A stretch of DNA of 64,000 nt. Origin: an uncultured Bacteroides sp. GTDB taxonomy: Bacteria > Bacteroidota > Bacteroidia > Bacteroidales > Bacteroidaceae. Positions 29,262 through 37,752 of this stretch are shown piece by piece. The stretch lies in assembly GCA_948847595.1 (NCBI GenBank), contig CAQOGY010000007.1:62001-126000 (forward strand), written 5' to 3'. A model generated the notes under the pieces. That model searched no databases, had not been told where the DNA came from, and saw nothing but the letters and a program-made list of their open reading frames with translations. Every line of letters begins with the position of its first letter. Positions within the stretch are counted from its first letter, which is position 1. Both the position numbers and the translations under genes were made by a program.

Positions 29262-29746
29262 TGAATATGAATAAATTTATAAATATTTGGAGGCTAAGTG
29301 CCTTTATGGTCTGTATGTTGTTGACGCTGTCTTCTTGTCTGGAGGCAGGACTGGACGAACTGGAATCTTATGATGATGCGGAAATCACAGGATTTAAGTT
29401 TGAACATCGTTGGGAACAAGCGATGAATGGTGGAAATAATACTCAATTGGGAGTTGTTTCATTGCCTACTGATGTGAAAATAGAGGGGAATACTATTTCT
29501 TGTACAATCACTGTGCCTGAAGCGGGAAATCCAAGTTTTTTCACAGAAGAAATACGTAATAGTGTAAAATTGGAGAAGATTGTAGGTATTGCTACTATTT
29601 CTACTGCCTCTACTATTTATCCGTTGGATGGTGCACCTGTTTTAGGTAAATGGGGGGATTTTTCCAAAGCGTGTAAATATAAGGTTGTTGCGGCCGATGG
29701 TAGAACAACCAAAGAATGGGTTATACAATGTACGTTGAAAAAGTAA
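29261..29746 (+). CDS. small surface lipoprotein in SusE position (DUF5018-like)
   Basis: This 161 aa lipoprotein has its lipobox at TLSSC (Cys26). The remainder, with YDDAEITGFKFEHRW, is beta-rich and resembles DUF5018-type proteins found after susD genes. The ATG at 29261 shares its first base with the susD stop codon (TAATG); a frame two codons longer would need a TTG start. The position suggests a surface glycan-binding accessory protein. I see no catalytic motif. Confidence 0.8.
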   Translation: MNMNKFINIWRLSAFMVCMLLTLSSCLEAGLDELESYDDAEITGFKFEHRWEQAMNGGNNTQLGVVSLPTDVKIEGNTISCTITVPEAGNPSFFTEEIRNSVKLEKIVGIATISTASTIYPLDGAPVLGKWGDFSKACKYKVVAADGRTTKEWVIQCTLKK

Positions 29747-29768
29747 CTTTAATAGGCAGTTAGTATAT

Positions 29769-29816
29769 AGAGGGGATAAAACATTATTTGAGTGTCCTGT
29801 CCCCTCTTTTTTTCTT
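29769..29816 (+). terminator. terminator or attenuator inside the utilisation locus
   Basis: AGAGGGGA / TCCCCTCT stem (29769-29776 and 29800-29807) is followed by a run of T. It lies between the small lipoprotein and DUF4838 genes, and may lower enzyme expression relative to SusC/D. Confidence 0.8.
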
Positions 29817-29841
29817 TAATTTTATAAATGATGAAAGTTTC

Positions 29842-31677
29842 ATGAAATATATATATGTTGTCCTTGTGCTATTGATGGCAATATCTTTACATGCTAAAAA
29901 TGGAAAGATGGTTTTGGAAAGTGGAAGAACTTATTATGTTTATACTTGTCCTGATGCACCTGAAGTTGTAATTCATGCAGCTGAAGAATTGAGCAAGTAT
30001 ATCATTCAAGTATTTAAAGCTTCATGTATTCAACGGTCTGTTTCATTGAAACAATCTGAAATGTTGGTACTTGCCCAAGAAACATGCGATATAAACAGCA
30101 TTCTACCGACAAATACAAAACTTGGTGAAGATGGATATTATTTGTCCATACAAAAAGATGCTATTGTCATTGGTGGACAGAATGGTAGAGGTGTTCTATA
30201 TGGAGTATATTCATTTTTAGAAAAATATGTAGGATGTCGATGGTATAGTTCTGAAGTTTCTTTCATTCCTTTATTAAATAAAAAGCAATTGCCTTTTATA
30301 GAAGAAAGCTATACACCAATTGTGAAATGGCGAGAAGTCTATTATTATGATTTATGTGATCCTGTTATTGCCGCACAACTGAAACTGAATGGGAATACGC
30401 TTCGAAAGGGGTTGACAGCTCCTGATAGATGGGCTATAAAAGGTGGGCATCATGCAGATTGGGGACTATGGTGTCATTCACTTTATGATGTAGTTTCTCC
30501 CAGTCTTTATGATACTCATCCTGAGTATTTTTCTGAAATTGAGGGAAAAAGAATTCAGCCGCGTTCGGAGGGAACGCAGTTATGCCTGACTAATCCCGAC
30601 CTTCCTTTTCATGCTGTAAATTCTTTAAATCGACTGATTCAAACAGCACAGACAGAAGTCCCTGTATGGGCTGATTCATTAGCACATTATTGGAGTGTGA
30701 GTCAAATGGACGGAAAAGGGAACTGTACTTGCCGGCAATGTCAAACATCTGATTTGTATGATGGAAGTCCTAGCGGAACGATGTTGAAATTTGTAAATCA
30801 AATAGCTGAGCACTTTCCGCACAAGAAAATAGCTACTTTAGCTTATACTTACACCAGAAAGGCACCGTTATATACTAAACCGGCATCTAATGTTGTAATT
30901 CAAATGTGTGCAATAGAAACAGCCCGACAAGGTATTAATTTTCCTATTGCTACTTCTAATATTCATGCTGCATTCAGAAAGGATTTGGTGGATTGGGGAA
31001 AAATTTGTAATGAGATATTGGTTTGGGATTATGTTGTCCAATTCCAAAACTTAATTTCTCCATTTCCTAATTTCAGTACTATGCAGGATAATATCAATTT
31101 CTATACAGCTCATAATGTATCAGCTATTTTTTGTCAAGGAAACAGAGAGAAAGGAGGAGAGTTTGCAGAGTTACGTGGTTATTTGCTAGCTAAATTATTG
31201 TGGAATCCACAATGCGATATGAAACAGGAAATGGATGATTTTTTAACAGGATATTATGGTAAAGCAGGAGTTTATATCAAGCAATATATTGCAGATATGG
31301 AACAAGCATTAAAAAAATCAAGAGCCATACTTTCTATGGATGGTGATCCTGAAGCTCATCGTGAAGGTTACCTGTCAAAAGAATGCATAGAGCGTTACAA
31401 ACATTGGTTTGATTTGGCTGAAAATGCTGTAGCAGACCAACCGGATGTATTGAAACGGGTTCGGAAAGAGCGAATGGCTATAATGTACGCTCAAATTCGT
31501 TTGGAATATGGCACGAGAGAAGAACGGAAGCAACTGCTTGCTCAATTAATCCAATTGGCTCAAGAAAATGATGTTTGGATGTTCAGTGAAGTGGATAATC
31601 GTGAGGATCAAAGTGGAAATAGAGAGATGTTCTACCAAAAATACATGAATAAACTGAACAATGTATCCGTCAACTAA
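29842..31677 (+). CDS. DUF4838 glycosidase-like protein (possible GH163 endo-beta-GlcNAcase)
   Basis: This 611 aa secreted protein has a signal peptide ending near SLHAK and a GH20b/GH67-N-like start (EVVIHAAEELSKYI, GGQNGRGVLYGVYSFLEKYVGCRWY). DUF4838 follows, with YWSVSQMDGKGNCTCRQC and the MCAIETARQG segment. From memory, characterised DUF4838 proteins founded family GH163, endo-beta-N-acetylglucosaminidases acting on complex N-glycans; assignment of this protein to that family is inference. The start at 29842 is chosen because it opens the signal peptide; the longer frame runs through the upstream terminator. Confidence 0.82.
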   Translation: MKYIYVVLVLLMAISLHAKNGKMVLESGRTYYVYTCPDAPEVVIHAAEELSKYIIQVFKASCIQRSVSLKQSEMLVLAQETCDINSILPTNTKLGEDGYYLSIQKDAIVIGGQNGRGVLYGVYSFLEKYVGCRWYSSEVSFIPLLNKKQLPFIEESYTPIVKWREVYYYDLCDPVIAAQLKLNGNTLRKGLTAPDRWAIKGGHHADWGLWCHSLYDVVSPSLYDTHPEYFSEIEGKRIQPRSEGTQLCLTNPDLPFHAVNSLNRLIQTAQTEVPVWADSLAHYWSVSQMDGKGNCTCRQCQTSDLYDGSPSGTMLKFVNQIAEHFPHKKIATLAYTYTRKAPLYTKPASNVVIQMCAIETARQGINFPIATSNIHAAFRKDLVDWGKICNEILVWDYVVQFQNLISPFPNFSTMQDNINFYTAHNVSAIFCQGNREKGGEFAELRGYLLAKLLWNPQCDMKQEMDDFLTGYYGKAGVYIKQYIADMEQALKKSRAILSMDGDPEAHREGYLSKECIERYKHWFDLAENAVADQPDVLKRVRKERMAIMYAQIRLEYGTREERKQLLAQLIQLAQENDVWMFSEVDNREDQSGNREMFYQKYMNKLNNVSVN

Positions 31678-31727
31678 TATAAAAGTTATATATTTATAGG
31701 TTATTTTCCCTTAGATGCGAATAATAT

Positions 31728-31735
31728 TAATTTTG
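31728..31735 (+). promoter_or_regulatory. possible internal -7 box before GH20
   Basis: TAATTTTG lies 15 bp before the GH20 start codon. It matches the consensus, but the region is AT-rich, so a chance match is possible. Confidence 0.35.
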
Positions 31736-31749
31736 ATAATCTTGAATTT

Positions 31750-33738
31750 ATGAGAAAACTACTGTTTACTTTATATTGTTTGTCAGTGGCATGTTTTATT
31801 GTTTCTGCACAAGAACCTTGTCCAAGTGTTATTCCTGCTTTGCAACAATGGAAGGGGGGGAATGGAAAACTTTTCTTGCCTGCTGAAGGGCGTATCGTTG
31901 TAAATCCTGATAATGAAGTGCAACTTTTATCCACTGCCCGGATATTGGTCGATGACTTGAAAGAATTAATGGACTGGAACTACACTATAAAAATAGGAAA
32001 GCCCCGGAAAAATGACATTTATCTCTCGCTGATCAACACCGATAAAGAGTTGGGGGATGAAGGGTATGTATTGGTTACCAATCATTATGCAAGTATTAAA
32101 GCGCCTACTGCGAAAGGACTTTTTTGGGGAACACGTAGTCTTTTACAGATTTTGTATAATCAGCAAGGTAAATTGCCGAAAGGGACAGCGCGTGACTTTC
32201 CAAAATTTCCTAATCGTGGATTTATGCTGGATGTAGCCCGTAAATTCTTCACATTAGACTATTTGAGGAAATATGTCAAGATACTTTCGTTTTACAAGAT
32301 GAACGAGTTTCAAATTCATTTGAATGATAATGGCTTTCCTCAGTTCTTTAATAATGATTGGAATATGACTTATGCTGCTTTTCGTTTGGAAAGTGAACGT
32401 TTCCCCGGATTGACAGCCAAGGACGGTTCGTATACCAAACAGGAATTTTCGGATTTGCAACGCATGGGAATGGACTATGGAGTGAACGTCATTCCCGAAA
32501 TAGATGTTCCTGCACACTCTCTTGCTTTTACGCACTACAAACCGGAAATTGGCAGCAAAGAATACGGAATGGATCACCTTGATCTTTACAAAGATGAAAC
32601 TTATTATTTCCTCGATACTTTGTTTGATGAATATCTTTCCGGTGAACATCCTGTATTCATCGGGACCGATGTACATATCGGTACGGATGAATATAATAAG
32701 AAGGAGGCAGAACAATACCGTTATTTCACAGATCGTTATCTGAAATATATTGAAAAATATGGTAAGAATCCCCGTATGTGGGGAGGTTTGAAATGGCTTC
32801 CCGGTAAGACTCCCGTAAAGGCAGAAGGAGTGACTGTTAATGCATGGTCGTATGACTGGATAGATCCTGAAGCATCTTTAAAGGATGGGTATCAGCTGAT
32901 AAACACATGTGACACATATCTTTATATTGTGCCGGGAGCAGGTTATTATCGTGAGTTTTTGGATCATAAGTGGATTTATGAATCATGGAGTCCGTGGTTG
33001 ATGAACAGAAATCAGACACTTCCTGAAGGGACTCCTGGAGTATTAGGTGGAATGTTCGCTGTATGGAATGACATGTGTGGCAATGGTATTTCTGAACAGG
33101 ATGTACATTTCCGTTCTTTCCCGGCCGTTCAGGTATTGGCGGAAAAGCTTTGGAAAGGGGATGAAAAGACTGTTCCTTATGAAACCTTTGAAGCTTTGTG
33201 TCATGTGATGCCGGAAGCTCCGGGAGTAAATTTACTGGCACGGATTCCTGAAGAAACACGTCTGACTCCTTCGGGAAAGATGTGTTCATTGAATGGTACA
33301 GATACTATTCATACTATTTTACAGGAAGTTGGCTATCCCTATGCAGTATCGTTTAAAATTTGGCCGGATAAAGATACTAATATTAGTGGTACTCTATTTG
33401 AAGGTCCCCATTCCAAAGTCTATACTAATTGGGAAAATACCGGACGGATTGCTTTTAGTCGTGACGGCTATGTTTTTCTTTTCAGTTCTTATCGCCTTCC
33501 GACAGAGGAATGGACAGATATTCGTATTGAAGGAGATTATAGAGGAACTTCTTTATACGTTAATGGTCAATTGCAAGAACGTTTGGAAGGGCGTAAGAAG
33601 AAAGTGTATTATGAGAAATACAAGCGTATGGATTATATGTCTTATCAGGAAACACTGGTTTTTCCTTTACGCCAAATAGGTGACCTGCTGAATGGATTCA
33701 AAGGAAAGATACAGGATGTAACTTGTGTACAGAAGTAA
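31750..33738 (+). CDS. GH20 beta-N-acetylhexosaminidase
   Basis: This 662 aa secreted protein has a signal peptide to about VSAQ21, the GH20b N-terminal domain (about 30-150) and the catalytic barrel from NRGFMLDVARKFFTLDYL. The catalytic Asp313-Glu314 pair sits in HIGTDEY; most GH20 enzymes have HIGGDE, so a Gly to Thr change is present. A C-terminal beta-sandwich of about 150 residues resembles a LamG-type binding domain (VFLFSSYRLPTEEW, GTSLYVNGQL). It removes terminal GlcNAc or GalNAc, or acts as a lacto-N-biosidase-like enzyme; I cannot tell which. Confidence 0.92.
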   Translation: MRKLLFTLYCLSVACFIVSAQEPCPSVIPALQQWKGGNGKLFLPAEGRIVVNPDNEVQLLSTARILVDDLKELMDWNYTIKIGKPRKNDIYLSLINTDKELGDEGYVLVTNHYASIKAPTAKGLFWGTRSLLQILYNQQGKLPKGTARDFPKFPNRGFMLDVARKFFTLDYLRKYVKILSFYKMNEFQIHLNDNGFPQFFNNDWNMTYAAFRLESERFPGLTAKDGSYTKQEFSDLQRMGMDYGVNVIPEIDVPAHSLAFTHYKPEIGSKEYGMDHLDLYKDETYYFLDTLFDEYLSGEHPVFIGTDVHIGTDEYNKKEAEQYRYFTDRYLKYIEKYGKNPRMWGGLKWLPGKTPVKAEGVTVNAWSYDWIDPEASLKDGYQLINTCDTYLYIVPGAGYYREFLDHKWIYESWSPWLMNRNQTLPEGTPGVLGGMFAVWNDMCGNGISEQDVHFRSFPAVQVLAEKLWKGDEKTVPYETFEALCHVMPEAPGVNLLARIPEETRLTPSGKMCSLNGTDTIHTILQEVGYPYAVSFKIWPDKDTNISGTLFEGPHSKVYTNWENTGRIAFSRDGYVFLFSSYRLPTEEWTDIRIEGDYRGTSLYVNGQLQERLEGRKKKVYYEKYKRMDYMSYQETLVFPLRQIGDLLNGFKGKIQDVTCVQK

Positions 33739-33772
33739 ATGGGTAAATTACTATTAAAGAAAAGTTTGTAAA

Positions 33773-36307
33773 ATGAAAAATATTGTTTCAGTTTTAATTG
33801 TTTTGTTTTGTAATATATATATTATACAAGCCTCTTCGCTTTTAAAAATTGACGATAACTATCTGAGTCAGCATGATATTGTCTATTTGGAACCGGAGTT
33901 CGACAGTTTCAATGGTTTTCCTTTAGGTAATGGTGATCTCGGAGGTATGTTGTGGTTTACCGACGAGGGTATTACCTTACAAATTAATAAAATAGATTTA
34001 TATGATAAACCTGCTAATGGGAGGATGACTTTACGTTCGGCGGGACGGTTGAAAGTTAATTTAGGCGTACCGTGTTATAGCTATATGCATCTAGCTGATT
34101 TTGAAGCTCGTTTATCTTTGCAAAATGCAGATTTAAAGATTAAGAGTTCGACAGCATTTGCCGATACGGAGATAACATCTTGGGTAGATGCCAACTCTAA
34201 TGTCTGGGTGATAGATTGTCAGGCTGATTATAAGAAAACGTTGCCTTCAGGAGCTGTAAATCGAATTTCTTTGGAGCGATGGGGCAGTCGTGACTTTGGT
34301 GGCTGGTACGGTTCACGTGACCGGGATGTGACCAATGGGTTAGGTACTGCAAAGGTGAATAAACAAGAAAATGACATTATTTTGGAAGAAAAGTTTGAAG
34401 GTGGTCTTTGTTTTACTATTGCGTGTCGGGTACTTGAGACTCCGACAGAGATTTTGCGTGTCAGTGACCGGGAGAATTCAATGATTACACCTTTGTCTTC
34501 TAAGCAGAAATATAAGATTTTGATATCAGTTGCCAGTTCTAACGATTCGGACAATCCGACTCAAGAGGCGATTTCATTACTGGATAAAGCGGAAGTAAAA
34601 ACGCTTGCAGCCCTTCAAAAAGAACATATCAATTGGTGGAGTCACTTTTGGTCGAAGTCGTTCGTTCATCTGTCAGACAATTATCTGGAGAACATTTATT
34701 ACATTCGCCGTTATCTCATGGGGAGTTCTTCACGGGGAAAATATCCGGTACCATTCAATGGCGGGTTATGGACTACTAATTATGATCATCGTCAGTGGAC
34801 TACACCCCATCACTGGAATACTCAAGAATCTTATTGGGGACTTGCCGTTCAAAACGATTGTGAACTATTGCGACCTTATATTGAAACTTATGTCAATATG
34901 ATTCCTCAAGGAAAAGCATTGGCCAGAAAGAAAGGGACAAAAGGTGGGCTGTTAATAACTGAGGCGCACGACTTTTCAGGTAACATGGTTAGTGCAAACT
35001 GGGGAAATATGACAACGAATTATACTCCGGCCAGTCAGATAAGTAAAATAATGTGGGAGTATTATGCCTATACTCAAGATATCGATTATCTTAAGAATAC
35101 AATTTATCCATTTATGAAAGAGGCAGCAGATTTCTACTTGAATTTCCTCCAGTGGGATGATGTCCGAAAAGAATTTTATATTTATCCGGCACAACCTTAC
35201 GAACATGAATGGAGTAGTAAATTGAAGAATACAATAACAGACAGATACATGATTGAGTCATTATTTAAAAATTGTATTAAAGCTGCTCAAGACCTGAATG
35301 TGGACAAGTCAAAGATAAAACAATGGAAACATGTCATATCGCATTTATGGGCTCCTCCGATTTTGGATGTACCCGAAAAAGGAAAGGTTTTTGGATTGGC
35401 GTTTACAGAAAATAATGAAGTGTATCCGGATGCGAAATCAAATATACAAGGTTATCATTTTGACGCACATACTACAGCTGTTTTTCCGGCAGGTGTGCTT
35501 GGGTTGAACCATAAAGGGACTGACTATTTTGAGATAGCCCGAAACATAGCTTTACATCATCCAAAGAATCGGAATGCCATTACTCCCGGAGCAATTGTTT
35601 CCGCACGGTTGGGATTAGGAGATAAAGTATTGGAGCGGTTACAATGCAGTGTTAACTATCTGCAGCATTTCAATCAAGGGTTATTTTACAATTTAGACCA
35701 TTGGCATTATTTTTCTCGTTACGTTGATCAGATTCCTGATGCCGAGTTATATACTCAGCGCGACTATATGTATGATTCGAGATTGACTTATAATCGTCCC
35801 GAAGCCGGAAAATCGGGTTTTCGGACGAAACCTTTTGTTCAATGCGGTATGGAAACAATGGGCATTGTGGGGACGGCTATCAATGAGATGCTACTTCAAA
35901 GTCATGAGGGGAAGATAAGAGTTTTTCCGGCTATTCCATCTAAATTTGCAGCTGCTTTTACGTTGCGTTCTGAGGGAGCTTTTATCGTATCTTCGGCTAT
36001 AGATAGTTTAGAAACCATTTCTTTTGTCGAAATCAAAAGTCTGGCGGGAAAAGAATGCAGAATACAGAATCCTTGGGGAAATGAGCCTGTTCAGGTTGTA
36101 ACGTCCAGCAACCAGAATGTCAATATTGAGGTCAATAAAGACAACATGATTTCTTTTAAAACTACTATTGGAGAATCTTATATAATAAAGAAAAAGAGTA
36201 GTAATACACTTCCCATACCTGAAACATATCATGCTACACGTAATATGCTACCAAAGAAATACGGAGAGGCCATGTTGGGTAAAGAATGTACATTTATAGA
36301 CCGCTAA
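33773..36307 (+). CDS. GH95-like six-hairpin glycosidase with DUF5703-type N-terminus
   Basis: This 844 aa secreted protein has a signal peptide to about IIQAS and an N-terminal beta-domain starting FNGFPLGNGDLGGMLW, shared by GH95 fucosidases and DUF5703 proteins. An (alpha/alpha)6 barrel follows (WTTPHHWNTQESYWGLAVQNDCELLRPYIETY cut by region 335-365, then the GNMTTNYTPASQISKIMWEYYAYTQD region). Together with GH29, an alpha-fucosidase or alpha-galactosidase role is plausible. It is the last gene of the locus, 34 bp after GH20 and before a strong terminator. Confidence 0.8.
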   Translation: MKNIVSVLIVLFCNIYIIQASSLLKIDDNYLSQHDIVYLEPEFDSFNGFPLGNGDLGGMLWFTDEGITLQINKIDLYDKPANGRMTLRSAGRLKVNLGVPCYSYMHLADFEARLSLQNADLKIKSSTAFADTEITSWVDANSNVWVIDCQADYKKTLPSGAVNRISLERWGSRDFGGWYGSRDRDVTNGLGTAKVNKQENDIILEEKFEGGLCFTIACRVLETPTEILRVSDRENSMITPLSSKQKYKILISVASSNDSDNPTQEAISLLDKAEVKTLAALQKEHINWWSHFWSKSFVHLSDNYLENIYYIRRYLMGSSSRGKYPVPFNGGLWTTNYDHRQWTTPHHWNTQESYWGLAVQNDCELLRPYIETYVNMIPQGKALARKKGTKGGLLITEAHDFSGNMVSANWGNMTTNYTPASQISKIMWEYYAYTQDIDYLKNTIYPFMKEAADFYLNFLQWDDVRKEFYIYPAQPYEHEWSSKLKNTITDRYMIESLFKNCIKAAQDLNVDKSKIKQWKHVISHLWAPPILDVPEKGKVFGLAFTENNEVYPDAKSNIQGYHFDAHTTAVFPAGVLGLNHKGTDYFEIARNIALHHPKNRNAITPGAIVSARLGLGDKVLERLQCSVNYLQHFNQGLFYNLDHWHYFSRYVDQIPDAELYTQRDYMYDSRLTYNRPEAGKSGFRTKPFVQCGMETMGIVGTAINEMLLQSHEGKIRVFPAIPSKFAAAFTLRSEGAFIVSSAIDSLETISFVEIKSLAGKECRIQNPWGNEPVQVVTSSNQNVNIEVNKDNMISFKTTIGESYIIKKKSSNTLPIPETYHATRNMLPKKYGEAMLGKECTFIDR

Positions 36308-36335
36308 ATTATAGCTTATAATATACTTGTTGATA

Positions 36336-36382
36336 GAATGGAAAGCATAGCCTTAATTTCTCTGAAGTTATGCTTTCCATTC
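36336..36382 (+). terminator. terminator at end of utilisation locus
   Basis: A 14-bp perfect stem GAATGGAAAGCATA / TATGCTTTCCATTC with a 19-nt loop follows the last enzyme gene. The following sequence is T-rich (TTCTTATGGTTTTT). Confidence 0.8.
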
Positions 36383-36527
36383 TTCTTATGGTTTTTGCAA
36401 TTCCTTATCTTATAGTAGAGATGTTATCTAAATGACTTTAAAATGTCTCAGTGCTCTAAATATCTATAAAAATCATAACCATATTATTTCTTGAACCGAT
36501 AAGCGGGAATTATTCGGGAATTTATAG

Positions 36528-36535
36528 TAAGTTTG
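36528..36535 (+). promoter_or_regulatory. -7 promoter box for dinB
   Basis: TAAGTTTG matches TAnnTTTG, 18 bp before the start codon. Confidence 0.5.
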
Positions 36536-36553
36536 CTCTGCTAATTCCCTAAA

Positions 36554-37645
36554 ATGAGTCAGAGAAAGATTATACATATCGACATGGACGCCTTCTATGC
36601 CTCTGTAGAACAGCGTGATAATCCTGAACTTCGCGGCAAACCTTTGGCGGTGGGGCATGCTGAAGAGAGGGGAGTCGTGGCTGCTGCCAGTTACGAAGCC
36701 CGGCGTTACGGAGTCCGTTCTGCTATGTCTTCACTAAAAGCGAAGCATCTTTGTCCCCAACTTATTTTTGTATCCGGCAGGATGGATGTCTATAAGTCTG
36801 TTTCCCGGCAGATACATGAGATTTTCCATGAATATACCGACATTATTGAACCTCTTTCTTTGGATGAGGCTTTTCTCGATGTAACAGAAAACAAGAAAGG
36901 CATTTCCTTGGCTGTGGATATAGCGAAAGAGATTAAACAGAAGATTCGCGAACAACTGAATCTAATAGCGTCTGCCGGAATATCTTATAATAAATTCCTG
37001 GCTAAAATAGCTTCTGATTATCGCAAACCAGATGGATTATGCACCATCCATCCGGAACAGGCACTTGATTTTATAGCCCGTCTTCCCATCGAATCTTTTT
37101 GGGGAGTAGGTCCTGTAACTGCCAAAAAGATGCATTTGCTTGGTATCAGTAATGGATTCCAATTACGGAAATGTTCCCTTGAGATGTTGACAGCGCACTT
37201 TGGTAAAGTGGGAGCTCTTTACTATGAATGTGCACGCGGTATTGACGAACGTCCGGTGGAAGCAGTCCGTATCCGTAAATCCATCGGGTGTGAACGTACG
37301 TTGGAACGGGATATTTCGGCTCATTCTTCTGTTATTATCGAACTGTATCACGTGGCGGTAGAATTGATTGAACGCCTGAACCGTAAAGATTTTAAAGGGA
37401 ATACACTGACACTGAAAATCAAGTTTCATGATTTTAGTCAGATAACCCGAAGCGTCACACAGTCACAGGAACTGACAACTTTGGACAGGGTGCTTCCACT
37501 AGCCAAGGAATTACTTAAAAGTGTGGAATATGAACAGCACCCGATCCGGCTTATCGGACTTTCCGTATCCAATCCGAAAGAAGAAGCGGATGAGCAACAT
37601 GGTGTCTGGGAGCAGTTGAGTTTTGAATTTAGTGACTGGGAATAG
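36554..37645 (+). CDS. dinB: DNA polymerase IV
   Basis: This 363 aa Y-family translesion polymerase has the first catalytic Asp in HIDMDAFYASVEQ (Asp10, Asp12) and the second pair in LSLDEAFLDV (Asp104-Glu105). The helix-hairpin-helix thumb (IESFWGVGPVTAKKM) and little-finger domain follow. The C-terminus WEQLSFEF resembles a beta-clamp binding motif. The length is normal. It stands alone between two carbohydrate clusters. Confidence 0.96.
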   Translation: MSQRKIIHIDMDAFYASVEQRDNPELRGKPLAVGHAEERGVVAAASYEARRYGVRSAMSSLKAKHLCPQLIFVSGRMDVYKSVSRQIHEIFHEYTDIIEPLSLDEAFLDVTENKKGISLAVDIAKEIKQKIREQLNLIASAGISYNKFLAKIASDYRKPDGLCTIHPEQALDFIARLPIESFWGVGPVTAKKMHLLGISNGFQLRKCSLEMLTAHFGKVGALYYECARGIDERPVEAVRIRKSIGCERTLERDISAHSSVIIELYHVAVELIERLNRKDFKGNTLTLKIKFHDFSQITRSVTQSQELTTLDRVLPLAKELLKSVEYEQHPIRLIGLSVSNPKEEADEQHGVWEQLSFEFSDWE

Positions 37646-37720
37646 TACGATTTTTGAAGTATGTACTTTTTTGTCATCAGGTTCGTATGATTTGCTCACC
37701 TTACTTTTATAGAGATGCGC

Positions 37721-37728
37721 TATCTTTG
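37721..37728 (+). promoter_or_regulatory. -7 promoter box for heparinase-like gene
   Basis: TATCTTTG matches TAnnTTTG, 24 bp upstream of the chosen start codon at 37753. Confidence 0.6.
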
Positions 37729-37752
37729 TCCTGCTTAAATGAACAAAATACC

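Noticed and set aside
29788..29841. Extended N-terminus of the DUF4838 protein
   Set aside because: These 18 codons run through the upstream terminator and precede a perfect signal peptide starting at 29842.
36308..36553. Attachment site or tmRNA-end duplication at the right end of the utilisation locus
   Set aside because: I compared this gap with the tmRNA 3' sequence (GGTTCGATTCC, CAGCTCCA) and saw no copy.
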